The notes under the pieces: model-generated | Databases searched by the model: none | Told to the model about the DNA's origin: nothing | What the model saw: the letters and a program-made list of their open reading frames with translations, nothing else | Shown: in pieces, positions 33,667 through 41,573 of the stretch | Layout: the number at the start of each line of letters is the position of its first letter | How positions within the stretch are numbered: the first letter of the stretch is position 1 | Made by a program: the position numbers and the translations under genes | Assembly: GCF_900113055.1 (NCBI RefSeq) | Contig: NZ_FONZ01000006.1 | Coordinates: 1,402-65,401 of the forward strand | DNA length: 64,000 nucleotides | DNA from: Flavimobilis marinus | Lineage (GTDB): Bacteria > Actinomycetota > Actinomycetes > Actinomycetales > Cellulomonadaceae | Direction: 5' to 3'

Positions 33667-35097
33667 GTGAGCGACAACCTCGCGATCATCCCCGCGCCGC
33701 AGCAGTGCGACCTCGGCGAAGGATCAGCCGCACTCCGACCGGACGCCCTGCTCCGCCTGGCCGCGGACCTCGAGCCCTGGGCGCCGCACGCGGCACGGCT
33801 CGCGCGCGAGGTCGCCGACGAGGCCCCCTCCGCGCCCGAGCCCTCCGAGACGACGCCGACCCCGGCGACCATGGCCGCCCACGACCCGTCCCTCCCCGCC
33901 GAGGGCTACACCCTCGACCTGTCCCCCGAGCAGTGGCGACTCACTGCCACCGACGCCGCCGGCGCGTACTGGGCGGTGCAGACTCTGCGCCAGGCGGTCG
34001 CGGGCGGCCGCGTCCCCACGATGCGCTGCTCCGACGCACCGGCCTACCCGGTCCGTGGCCTCATGCTCGACGTCGCCCGGCACGTCTTCGGTGTCGCGGA
34101 CATCGAGCGCGCGATCGACCTCGCGAGCCGCTACAAGCTCAACCAGGTCCACCTGCACCTCACGGACGACCAGGGCTGGCGCCTCGAGATCGAGAACCGG
34201 CCCCTGCTCACCGAGCGCGCCTCGGCCAACGACGTCGACGGCGGCGCGGGCGGGTTCCTCACCCTGGCCGACTACGCCCGTCTGCAGGACTATGCCGAGG
34301 CGCGCCACGTCGTCGTCGTCCCCGAGGTGGACCTGCCCGGGCACACCCACGCGGCCCAGGTCGCGTACCCCGAGATCAGCCCGGACGGTGCCGAGCGCGA
34401 GCCGTACGCGGGCATCGAGGTCGGCTTCAGCTCGGTGCACCTGACGTCGCCGACGACGTGGGAGTGGCTCGACGACGTCGTCGGCACCCTGGCCCGGCAC
34501 ACGCGCGGGCAGCGCATCCACCTGGGCGGCGACGAGGTGCACACCCTCGGACGCGAGGAGTACCACGCGTTCCTCGAGCGGCTCGGCGCCCTCGCCTCCA
34601 CCCACGGCAAGGAGCTGATCCTCTGGCAGGAGGCGGCCGAGGCGACGCTCCCCGCGGGGACCCTGCTGCAGTACTGGACGCACGAGATCGACGCGTCGGC
34701 GCTCGGCGAGGTCGCCCGGACGCGCGACGTCGGCTTCATCGCCTCACCGGCGAAGCACGCCTACCTCGACCTGAAGTACGACGACGACTTCCCGCTCGGT
34801 CTGACGTGGGCGGGCACGGTCGAGGTGCGGGACGCCTACGACTGGGAGCCGGTGGACGCGCTGCCGGGCATCCCGACGGAGTCGATCCGCGGCGTGGAGG
34901 CGTGCCTGTGGAGCGAGACGCTGCGCACGTGGGAGGACGTCGCGACGATGCTGCTGCCGCGCCTGCCGGCGGTCGCGTCAGTCGCCTGGGGCTCACCCCG
35001 CGACTGGGACACCTTCCGCACGGCCCTCGCCGCGCACGCGAGCACGTGGCGAGCAGCGAACCTCCCGTACCACCCGTCCCCCCAGATCGACTGGTAA
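33667..35097 (+). CDS. beta-N-acetylhexosaminidase, GH20
   Basis: A 476-residue glycoside hydrolase family 20 enzyme. After the N-terminal GH20b domain (about 1-115) the barrel begins at YPVRGLMLDVARHVFG and carries QVHLHLTDDQGWRLEI, VVPEVDLPGHTHAAQVAYPE and the catalytic pair Asp289-Glu290 in HLGGDEVH, plus WQEA and EACLWSE tryptophan motifs. There is no signal peptide, so it acts inside the cell on imported chitooligosaccharides, releasing GlcNAc. GTG 33667 has AAGGAGA six bases upstream, which decides the start against longer in-frame extensions. It is divergent from the ROK regulator operon and likely shares its operator. Confidence 0.92.
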   Translation: MSDNLAIIPAPQQCDLGEGSAALRPDALLRLAADLEPWAPHAARLAREVADEAPSAPEPSETTPTPATMAAHDPSLPAEGYTLDLSPEQWRLTATDAAGAYWAVQTLRQAVAGGRVPTMRCSDAPAYPVRGLMLDVARHVFGVADIERAIDLASRYKLNQVHLHLTDDQGWRLEIENRPLLTERASANDVDGGAGGFLTLADYARLQDYAEARHVVVVPEVDLPGHTHAAQVAYPEISPDGAEREPYAGIEVGFSSVHLTSPTTWEWLDDVVGTLARHTRGQRIHLGGDEVHTLGREEYHAFLERLGALASTHGKELILWQEAAEATLPAGTLLQYWTHEIDASALGEVARTRDVGFIASPAKHAYLDLKYDDDFPLGLTWAGTVEVRDAYDWEPVDALPGIPTESIRGVEACLWSETLRTWEDVATMLLPRLPAVASVAWGSPRDWDTFRTALAAHASTWRAANLPYHPSPQIDW

Positions 35098-35123
35098 GGA
35101 CCACCCCACCCCGCCCCCCCCGC

Positions 35124-35181
35124 TGAGTGCACAGTTTTGGCGGTGTCTGGAGCGGAATGCACCGCCAAAGCTCCGCACTCA
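35124..35181. terminator. hairpin between converging genes
   Basis: Outer arms TGAGTGC/GCACTCA (35124-35130, 35175-35181) and an inner perfect stem TGGCGGTG/CACCGCCA (35138-35145, 35160-35167) with partial pairing between them. It stands between the GH20 gene and the small minus-strand gene and probably terminates both. Its GTGCACAGTTTTG stretch resembles the hairpin at 60754. Confidence 0.55.
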
Positions 35182-35197
35182 CGGGGTTCTGGGTGGG

Positions 35198-35335
35198 TCA
35201 GTCCCAGAACGGGGGGAGGTCGTCTTCGTCGACGGAGATGGGGTCGGTCGGGGCGAGGTACGCGTTCACGGTGGTGACTTTCTGTCGGAGCCCTGGTGGG
35301 GACACCTGATTGTTCGACCGTGACACGCCTCGCAT
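35198..35335 (-). CDS. small hypothetical protein
   Basis: A 45-residue open frame from ATG 35335 to TGA 35198-35200, with GGAAG about nine bases upstream of the start. The N-terminal half is basic (MRGVSRSNN, LRQK) and the C-terminal half acidic and ordered-looking (APTDPISVDEDDLPPFWD), with G/C at most third codon positions, as in its neighbours. It could be a real small protein or the surviving C terminus of a lost gene. No family recognised. Confidence 0.35.
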   Translation of the reverse strand: MRGVSRSNNQVSPPGLRQKVTTVNAYLAPTDPISVDEDDLPPFWD

Positions 35336-35405
35336 TCTGGGACTTCCGACCCGACTTCACGGAGCCGTGCCGACAGATTCGCACGGCTAGGTAGTGTCGG
35401 GTCTC

Positions 35406-36419
35406 ATGGCGTCCAGCGATCCCCCGCGCGCGAGCGGCTACCTCCCCGTCACCGGCCGCCACGAGATCTGGTGGGAGGAGCACGGCAGCGCCAACGGCAT
35501 CCCGCTCGTCTACCTCCACGGCGGGCCTGGCGGCTCCCTCGGCGCGGGTGGCTGGAAGAACAAGATGGATCCCGCCCGGTTCCGCACCATCGGTCTCGAC
35601 CAGCGCGGTTGCGGGCGGTCCCGGCCCAGCGCCGCCTCCGCCGACCACGACCTCGCCTCGAACACCACCGCCGCCCTGATCGAGGACCTCGAGGCGCTCC
35701 GCCGTCACCTGGTCGTCGAGCGGTGGGTCCTCAACGGGGTCTCGTGGGGATCCACGCTGGCGCTCGCCTACGCCCAGGCACATCCGGACCGCGTGCTCGG
35801 CGTCGTGCTCATGGCCGTCACGACGACGTCGCGCCGGGAGGTCGACTGGATCACCGAGGGCGTCGGGGCGATCTTCCCGGAGGCGTGGGATGCCCTCGCG
35901 ACGGCGGTCGAGCGTGAGGACCCGACGTACCGGCGGGGTCGGGACAGGATCGTCGAGGCGTGCGCGGCCCTGCTGCGGGGCGCCGACGACGCCGCGCGCC
36001 TCCGCGTCGCGCGCGCCTGGGACGCGTGGGAGTCCGCCCACATCTCCCTGGACGCGCCGCGGACGGCGCTCGGACCGACGTCCGGCGCGGCACCGTCGGC
36101 CACCGGGCCGGCTGAGGACACCGCGCGACTCCTGGCCTTCGCCACGCTCGTGACGCACTACTGGGCGCACGACGGCTTCCTCGACCCGCCCCTCCTCGAC
36201 GGCATGGCTGCGCTCGAGGGCATCCCGGCGACCCTCGTCCACGGTCGCCGGGACGTGAGCGGGCCCGTGCAGACCGCGTGGGAGGTGCACCGCGCCTGGC
36301 CGGGCAGCGAGCTGATCGTCGTCGAGGACGAGGGGCACGGCGGCCCGTCGATGGTCGAGCACTGGAGCCACGCCAACGACCGACTGGCCGACCGCCTCAC
36401 GACGGGGACACCGACCTAA
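35406..36419 (+). CDS. proline iminopeptidase-like alpha/beta hydrolase (S33)
   Basis: A 337-residue alpha/beta hydrolase. The blocks YLHGGPGGSLG, IGLDQRGCGRSRP, the nucleophile elbow LNGVSWGSTLALAYAQAHPDRV and the C-terminal TLVHGRRDVSGP and DEGHGG (catalytic Asp and His) are those of prolyl aminopeptidases, which remove N-terminal proline. The cap domain contains an Ala-rich insertion (SGAAPSATGPAED). Cytoplasmic. An alternative GTG start lies at 35394. The stop overlaps the end of the converging pentapeptide gene by four bases. Confidence 0.85.
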   Translation: MASSDPPRASGYLPVTGRHEIWWEEHGSANGIPLVYLHGGPGGSLGAGGWKNKMDPARFRTIGLDQRGCGRSRPSAASADHDLASNTTAALIEDLEALRRHLVVERWVLNGVSWGSTLALAYAQAHPDRVLGVVLMAVTTTSRREVDWITEGVGAIFPEAWDALATAVEREDPTYRRGRDRIVEACAALLRGADDAARLRVARAWDAWESAHISLDAPRTALGPTSGAAPSATGPAEDTARLLAFATLVTHYWAHDGFLDPPLLDGMAALEGIPATLVHGRRDVSGPVQTAWEVHRAWPGSELIVVEDEGHGGPSMVEHWSHANDRLADRLTTGTPT

Positions 36420-37027
36420 CCGACGACCACGAGCCCCATCGCCTCGGCGAGGACGACAGCCTGGGCGGGGTCGATCACGGCGCGGGCCAGATGCGCGCTC
36501 AGCGGATCGAGGGTGCCGACGTCGGAACCGCGCAGGTCCGCGCCGGTGAGATCCACGCGGGCCAAGGCCGCGCCCGACAGGTCCACGCCCTGCAGCACGG
36601 CCTCCTGCATCTGGGCGCCCGTGAGGTCAGCCTCGCGCATGCGCACCCCCGTGATCTGCGCCTTCCGGAGATCCGCGCCGGCCAGGGTCACGAACGACCA
36701 GTCACCACCCGCGATCGTCACCAGCCCGTACTCGCACCGCAGGAACGTCGAGCCCACGAGCTTGCACCCGGTGAACGTCGTGTCGAAGAAGTTGCCGCCG
36801 CGGAAGGTACAGCCGGTGAACGCGGTGCTCGTGTGCGTCGAGGCGTTGAACCGGCAGTCCACGAACGTGCACCCCGAGAAGAACGCGCCCGACGTCGTCA
36901 CCTCGCTCAGGTCGCACCGCACGAAGGTCACGTCCTCGTAGCGCACGCCGTCGAGCGCCTGCCCGCCGAAGTCCACGTGGCGGATCTCGCCGTCCTTGTC
37001 CGGGAGCGGGTGCGCGTCGTCAACCAT
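36416..37027 (-). CDS. pentapeptide repeat protein
   Basis: A 203-residue protein built largely of A(D/N)LxX pentapeptide repeats, which form a quadrilateral beta helix. Clear runs are YEDVTFVRCDLSEVTTSGAF, CTFVDCRFNASTHTSTAFTG and ADLRKAQITGVRMREADLTG, then VDLSGAALARVDLTGADLRG. It resembles McbG/Qnr-like proteins in layout, but pentapeptide repeats alone do not fix function (DNA gyrase protection is only one possibility). ATG 37027 is chosen because it begins directly before the first repeat-containing region. Confidence 0.85.
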   Translation of the reverse strand: MVDDAHPLPDKDGEIRHVDFGGQALDGVRYEDVTFVRCDLSEVTTSGAFFSGCTFVDCRFNASTHTSTAFTGCTFRGGNFFDTTFTGCKLVGSTFLRCEYGLVTIAGGDWSFVTLAGADLRKAQITGVRMREADLTGAQMQEAVLQGVDLSGAALARVDLTGADLRGSDVGTLDPLSAHLARAVIDPAQAVVLAEAMGLVVVG

Positions 37028-37058
37028 GGACCGAGTATCGCGCAGCACCCCCGTCGCT

Positions 37059-37772
37059 TCAGTCGGTCCGGCGTCGCAGCGTCGCCGCCCCGAGCAGCAG
37101 GAGCCCGACGACGAAGCCCGCCAGCACCAGCAGCTCCCCACCGATACCGGGGGCGGCGTCCGTCGTGACCTCGCGCATCGCGTCGACGGCGTAGGACAAC
37201 GGCAGCACGTCGGAGACCAGCTCGAGCACGCGCGGCATCTGGTCGCGCGGCACGAGCAGGCCGCACAGGAGGAACTGAGGCAGCACCACTGCGGGCATGA
37301 ACTGCACCGCCTGGAACTCGGTGCGCGCGAACGCGCTCACGAACAGACCGAACGCCATGCCCAGCAGCGCGGACGCCACGGCGACGACGACCAGGTATCC
37401 CCAGGGCGCTGCGGTCTCGAGCCCCAGCGGCCCCACGACCACGAGCGCGGCCACCACAGCCTGGAGGACCGCCATGAATCCGAAGGCCAGGGCGTAGCCG
37501 CCGATGATCCCGGGCTTGCTGATCGGCATGGTCAGCAGCCGCTCGAGCGTCCCCGAGGAACGTTCGCGCAAGGTCGCGACCGACGTGATCAGGAACATGA
37601 CGACGACCGGAAACACCCCGAGGAGGGCCGCGCCCACCTGCTGGAAGACGGCGCCGCCCTCGTACACCCACCACAGCAGCGTGAGCAGGACGCAGGGGAC
37701 GACCATGATCATGGCGAGCGTCCGGGGGTCGTGCCGCAGCTGCTGCAGCACCCGCACCGCTGTCCCGATCAC
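37059..37772 (-). CDS. ABC-2 type exporter permease
   Basis: A 237-residue membrane protein with six transmembrane segments of the ABC-2 family (VLQQLRHDPRTLAMIMVVPCVLL, then RERSSGTLERLLTMPISKPGIIGGY, the conserved cytoplasmic loop). GTG 37772 overlaps the stop of the ATPase gene (GTGA), so permease and ATPase form a two-gene exporter. The substrate, a lipid, drug or peptide, is unknown. Confidence 0.9.
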   Translation of the reverse strand: MIGTAVRVLQQLRHDPRTLAMIMVVPCVLLTLLWWVYEGGAVFQQVGAALLGVFPVVVMFLITSVATLRERSSGTLERLLTMPISKPGIIGGYALAFGFMAVLQAVVAALVVVGPLGLETAAPWGYLVVVAVASALLGMAFGLFVSAFARTEFQAVQFMPAVVLPQFLLCGLLVPRDQMPRVLELVSDVLPLSYAVDAMREVTTDAAPGIGGELLVLAGFVVGLLLLGAATLRRRTD

Positions 37773-38518
37773 CGCGCGCCGCCCTCAGCGCCGCCCTCGG
37801 CGCCGCCCACGAGCGAGAGGAAGGCATGCTCGGCCGACGACGTCCCGGTGCGCGCCAGCAGGTCCGGCAGGCGGTCGTCCGCCAGGATCTGTCCGTCGCG
37901 CATCAGCACCAGCCGGTCGCAGCGCTCGGCCTCGTCCATCACATGGCTGGACACGAGCAGCGTCACGCCGTCGGCCGCAAGCGCGCCGAACAGCGTCCAC
38001 AGCGAGGCACGCAGCACCGGGTCGAGCCCGACCGTCGGTTCGTCGAGGACCAGCAGCTCGGGGTCGCCGAGCAGCGCTGTGGCGAGCGAGACCCGGGAAC
38101 GTTCACCGCCGGAGAGGTTGCGCGCCAGCCGGCCACGCTCGTCCCCGAGCTCGACGCGCTCCACGGCGGCGTCGACGGCCTCCGTTCTCTTGGACCCGCG
38201 CAGCCCGAGCACCCGCGCGAAGTACCGCAGGTTCTCCTCCACGGTGAGGTCGTCGTAGACGCTCGGTGCCTGGGTGACGTAGGCGACCCGCGACCGGAGC
38301 GACGGCGACCCCGCTGCCTCCCCCAGCACGGTCACGCGGCCCGACGCGACCACCTGCACCCCGAGGATCGCGCGCATGAGCGTCGTCTTCCCGGAGCCCG
38401 ACGGACCCAGCAGCCCGGTCACCGCACCTCGACGGACGGTCAGGTCGAGTCCGTCGAGCACGACCCGCCCGCCCCGAGCCACCCGGAGCTCGGCAACCTC
38501 GACCGCGGCGACGCCCAT
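37769..38518 (-). CDS. ABC exporter ATP-binding protein
   Basis: A 249-residue ABC ATPase. Walker A is GPSGSGKTT, the Q-loop YVTQAPS, the signature LSGGERSRV, Walker B LLVLDEPT and the H-loop SSHVMDE. It has the short C terminus of drug/lipid exporter ATPases, with an Ala/Gly-rich tail. First gene of the exporter pair; ATG 38518 is the first start before the nucleotide-binding fold. No ribosome binding site stands out. Confidence 0.92.
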   Translation of the reverse strand: MGVAAVEVAELRVARGGRVVLDGLDLTVRRGAVTGLLGPSGSGKTTLMRAILGVQVVASGRVTVLGEAAGSPSLRSRVAYVTQAPSVYDDLTVEENLRYFARVLGLRGSKRTEAVDAAVERVELGDERGRLARNLSGGERSRVSLATALLGDPELLVLDEPTVGLDPVLRASLWTLFGALAADGVTLLVSSHVMDEAERCDRLVLMRDGQILADDRLPDLLARTGTSSAEHAFLSLVGGAEGGAEGGAR

Positions 38519-38619
38519 CGGGCCAGGGTCCCGCCTGTCCGGGGGCGCGCGCAAGGGGTCGCGCGCACGGGGTTGGCGCACTCTCCCGCGCACCTCGCGG
38601 ATCTGCAAGGATGCACGCC

Positions 38620-39153
38620 ATGGCGATCTCCCGCACCCTCGGTCCCGACGAGCACGTGGTGCTCGAGATGCGCACGCACGCGAAGGCACTGTTCGGGGCG
38701 ATGGCGGCGCTCGTCGTCGTGCTCGCCGCGGTCGTCGCGGCCGTCGTGCTGCTGCCGGAGAACGACGCGCGCGGGTGGTTGCTGCTCGTGATCGGCGTCC
38801 TCGCGGCCGTGGCGATCGTCGTGTGGGTGTTCGTGCCATTCCTGCGGTGGCGGACGACGACGTACACGTTCACCAACCGGCGCCTGGTGACCCGCACCGG
38901 GATCCTCACGCGCACGGGCCGCGACATCCCGCTGTTCCGGATCAACGACCTCACCTACGAGAAGCACCTGAGCGACCGCCTCTTCGGCTGCGGCACGATC
39001 ATCGTGTCCGACGCCACGGAGAAGGCCGGCGTCAAGCTGCACGACGTCCCGAACGTCGAGCAGGTCCAGCGCCAGCTCTCGGCGCTGATCTTCCAGGCCG
39101 ACGACGGCACGGACGACGGCGAGCGCCCTCCGGGCGAGCCGCGACGCCGCTGA
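38620..39153 (+). CDS. bacterial PH-domain membrane protein
   Basis: A 177-residue protein of the bPH2 (DUF304) type. Two transmembrane segments (about residues 30-50 and 55-80) are followed by a PH-like beta domain (TTTYTFTNRRLVTRTGIL, IPLFRINDLTYEKHLSDRLFGCG, TIIVSDATEKAG) and an acidic tail. Function unknown in general. ATG 38620 is preferred to 38611 because AAGGA (38607-38611) stands eight bases before it. Confidence 0.85.
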   Translation: MAISRTLGPDEHVVLEMRTHAKALFGAMAALVVVLAAVVAAVVLLPENDARGWLLLVIGVLAAVAIVVWVFVPFLRWRTTTYTFTNRRLVTRTGILTRTGRDIPLFRINDLTYEKHLSDRLFGCGTIIVSDATEKAGVKLHDVPNVEQVQRQLSALIFQADDGTDDGERPPGEPRRR

Positions 39154-39160
39154 CCCTCCG

Positions 39161-39520
39161 CTAGCCCTGGTGCGTCGGGACCTGCTCCGCGAGACCCGCG
39201 GCGAGGGAGCTCAGCGCACCGGGCACCAGCGAGAAGTAGGCCCAGCGCCCGCGCTGCTCCCGCGCCAGGAGACCGGCATCCACGAGGATCTTCAGGTGGT
39301 GGCTGACGGTCGGCTGCGCCAGGCCGAGGGGCTCGGTCAGGTCACAGACGCACGCCTCGGCGCCATCCTGGGCCGCGACGATCGACAGCAGCTGCACGCG
39401 AGCCGGGTCCGCGAGCGCCTTGAACGTGCGGGCCAGCGCCGTCGCGGTATCGCGGTCGGCGGCACGCGCGTCGAGCGGTCCGCAGCAGCCTGCGGAGTCG
39501 GGCGTGGGGAGCTCGGGCAT
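39161..39520 (-). CDS. arsR: ArsR family arsenic-responsive repressor
   Basis: A 119-residue ArsR/SmtB repressor. The winged helix contains ALADPARVQLLSIVA, the metal-binding loop EACVCDLTEPLGLAQPTVSHHLKIL and the wing GRWAYFSL. The CxC of CVCDL is the usual arsenite sensor; an additional Cys pair near the N terminus (SAGCCGP) may add a ligand. It is divergent from the arsO-like gene, with ATCGACGTT repeats in the shared promoter as candidate operators. As(III) binding would release it. Confidence 0.9.
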   Translation of the reverse strand: MPELPTPDSAGCCGPLDARAADRDTATALARTFKALADPARVQLLSIVAAQDGAEACVCDLTEPLGLAQPTVSHHLKILVDAGLLAREQRGRWAYFSLVPGALSSLAAGLAEQVPTHQG

Positions 39521-39529
39521 GGCCTCATC

Positions 39530-39580
39530 TTGCCACGCATCGACGTTTGTGGATACGTTGCGCCTCAAAAGATCGACGTT
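39530..39580 (+). promoter_or_regulatory. ars promoter with ArsR operator repeats
   Basis: -35 TTGCCA (39530-39535) and -10 TACGTT (39554-39559) are 18 bases apart, reading toward the flavoprotein gene. Two copies of ATCGACGTT (39539-39547 and 39572-39580) lie 33 bases apart, about three helical turns, one inside the promoter spacer; they are good candidate ArsR sites. Confidence 0.5.
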
Positions 39581-39600
39581 CTTCGGTACGAGGAGAGATC

Positions 39601-41046
39601 ATGAGCATCCCCACGCCCGCGCGCTCCGACCTGCCGGTCGTCGTGGTCGGCGCCGGCCCGGTCGGGCTCGCCGCCGCCGCGCACCTGCTCGAGCGCGGCC
39701 TCGAGCCGCTGATCCTCGAGTCCGGGGCCGACGCCGGAGCAGCCGTCGCGCGCTGGGGCCACGTCCGGCTCTTCTCGCCCTGGCGCTACGACGTCGACGC
39801 CGCCGCCCGCCGTCTGCTGGCCCCCACGGGCTGGCCGGAGCCCGACCCCGACGCCCTGCCCACGGGCGCCGACCTGGTCGAGCACTACCTCGCGCCGCTC
39901 GCCGCGACGGACGCGATCGCCCCGCGCCTGCGCACCGGCACGCGAGTGCTCGCCGTCGCCCGGGACGGCGCGGACAAGACCCGCTCGCTCGGCCGCGAGC
40001 GCCGCGGCTACCGGGTGCGCACGCTCGGCCCCGACGGCCAGGTGCAGGACGTCCTGGCCCGCGCGGTCATCGACGCCTCCGGCACCTTCTCCACCTCCAA
40101 CCCCCTCGGTGTCGGTGGCCTGCCCGCCCGCGGCGAGGACGCAGCGGAGCGCTTCGTCACCGGCCCCCTGCCGGACGTCCTCGGCGCGGACCGAAGCACG
40201 TTCGCCGGCCGGCACACGCTGGTCGTCGGCATGGGGCACTCGGCCGCGAACACCCTGCTCAGCCTCGTCACGCTCGCCGAGCAGGAGCCCGGGACGACCC
40301 TCACCTGGGCCATCCGCGGCGGCTCCGCCCGGCGCCTGTTCGGCGGCGGGGCCGACGACGAGCTCCCCGCCCGCGGCCTGCTCGGACACCGGCTCAAGGA
40401 CGCCGTCGACGCCGGTCGCCTGACGCTGCGCATCTACGTCTCGATCGAGCAGCTCGTCCCCGGGGCGGACACCGTCCGCGTGCTCGGGCGGTCCAAGGAC
40501 GCGCCGCTCGACCTCGAGGTGCACGCGATCGTCAACGCCACGGGCTTCCGCCCCGACTTCGACATGCTCCGCGAGATCCGCCTCGACCTCGACCCCGTCG
40601 TCGAGGCCCCGGCGGCACTCGCCCCGCTCATCGACCCGAACCACCATTCCTGCGGCACGGTGCCGCCGCACGGGGAGTCGGTCCTCGCCCACCCCGACGA
40701 CGGCTTCTACCTCGCCGGCATGAAGTCCTACGGCCGCGCGCCGACCTTCCTGCTCGCGACCGGCTACGAGCAGGTCCGCTCGATCGCCGCCGCGCTCGCC
40801 GGCGACCGCGCGGGGGCCGACGTCGTCCGGCTGGACCTGCCGGCGACGGGCGTGTGCTCGACCGACCTCGCCGCCGACGACGAGGCCAGCGGCGGGTGCT
40901 GCGGCGGCGGTGGGCCCGCCGATGACGAGGCCAGCGGCGGGTGCTGCGGCGGCGGTGGGCCCGCCGAGACCGTGCCCGCGGGCGGACGCACGCTGCTCGG
41001 CTTCGCGACGGGCGTCGCGCACGGACGCTCCGGGGACCGCGCGTGA
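39601..41046 (+). CDS. arsO: ArsO-like flavin-dependent monooxygenase/oxidoreductase
   Basis: A 481-residue FAD/NAD(P)-binding oxidoreductase. The FAD Rossmann motif is VVVVGAGPVGLAAAAHLLERG; the NAD(P) site is LVVGMGHSAANTLLSL; VNATGFRPDFDML is the ATG motif seen in flavin monooxygenases. Such proteins occur in actinobacterial ars operons as ArsO, though their reaction is not firmly settled. Unusual is the Cys-rich tail: a 15-residue unit DDEASGGCCGGGGPA is repeated twice exactly (about residues 426-455), each with a Cys pair. ATG 39601 has GGAGAG upstream. Its stop overlaps the GNAT gene (GTGA). Confidence 0.8.
   Translation: MSIPTPARSDLPVVVVGAGPVGLAAAAHLLERGLEPLILESGADAGAAVARWGHVRLFSPWRYDVDAAARRLLAPTGWPEPDPDALPTGADLVEHYLAPLAATDAIAPRLRTGTRVLAVARDGADKTRSLGRERRGYRVRTLGPDGQVQDVLARAVIDASGTFSTSNPLGVGGLPARGEDAAERFVTGPLPDVLGADRSTFAGRHTLVVGMGHSAANTLLSLVTLAEQEPGTTLTWAIRGGSARRLFGGGADDELPARGLLGHRLKDAVDAGRLTLRIYVSIEQLVPGADTVRVLGRSKDAPLDLEVHAIVNATGFRPDFDMLREIRLDLDPVVEAPAALAPLIDPNHHSCGTVPPHGESVLAHPDDGFYLAGMKSYGRAPTFLLATGYEQVRSIAAALAGDRAGADVVRLDLPATGVCSTDLAADDEASGGCCGGGGPADDEASGGCCGGGGPAETVPAGGRTLLGFATGVAHGRSGDRA
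40876..40965 (+). repeat. 45-bp tandem duplication in arsO tail
   Basis: Two 45-base units (40876-40920 and 40921-40965) differ at one base and encode identical 15-residue segments carrying a vicinal Cys pair in a Gly-rich context. The high identity points to a recent duplication. Confidence 0.9.
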
Positions 41047-41573
41047 CGATCCGCCCCGCCGCCCCCGCAGACATGCCCGGCGTCGCGCGGATCTTCGCGC
41101 ACTACGTGACGACGTCGACCGCGACCTTCGAGCTCACGCCCCCGACCGCCGAGGCCTGGACCGAGAAGCTTGCGGCGATCGCGGGCGCGGGCTGGCCGTT
41201 CCTGGTCGTGACGGACGACGGCGCACCCAGCGACGGTGTGCCCAGCGCCCCGCCCGAGGCCGTCGTCGGCTTCTCCTACGTCAGCGCGTGGCGCCCCCGC
41301 CCGGCGTACGACCAGACGGTCGAGGACACGATCTACCTCGCGCCCGACGCCGTCGGGCGGGGCCTGGGCGCGCGACTGCTCGCCCGGCTGCTCGACGACG
41401 CCGCCGCGGCGGGTGCCCGGGAGGTCGTCGCCGTGATCGCCGACGCCGACTCGACCGCGTCCCTGGCGCTGCACCGCCGGGCGGGCTTCACCGAGGCGGG
41501 CCGGCTGGAGCGCGTCGGGCACAAGTTCGACCGCTGGCTCGGGACGACGCTGCTGCAGCGCAGCGTCAGGTGA
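41043..41573 (+). CDS. arsN: GNAT acetyltransferase, ArsN/phosphinothricin acetyltransferase-like
   Basis: A 176-residue GNAT enzyme close to phosphinothricin/L-methionine sulfoximine acetyltransferases: IRPAAPADMPGVARIFAHYV, YVSAWRPRPAYDQTVEDTIYLAPDAVGRGLGARLLARLL (acetyl-CoA site), NxAS-like ADSTASLALHRRAGF and GHKFDRWLGTTLLQR. Within an ars cluster such proteins are called ArsN; ArsN1 members acetylate the organoarsenical arsinothricin as well as phosphinothricin (family knowledge). The GTG overlaps the arsO stop. Its 3' end overlaps the converging arsC by eight bases. A 15-residue insert (DDGAPSDGVPSAPPE) is unusual. Confidence 0.8.
   Translation: MTIRPAAPADMPGVARIFAHYVTTSTATFELTPPTAEAWTEKLAAIAGAGWPFLVVTDDGAPSDGVPSAPPEAVVGFSYVSAWRPRPAYDQTVEDTIYLAPDAVGRGLGARLLARLLDDAAAAGAREVVAVIADADSTASLALHRRAGFTEAGRLERVGHKFDRWLGTTLLQRSVR

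Noticed and set aside
27441-35097. DasR (dre) sites in the amino-sugar island
   Set aside because: I looked for an ACTGGTCTAGACCAGT-like dyad in the intergenic regions and saw none.
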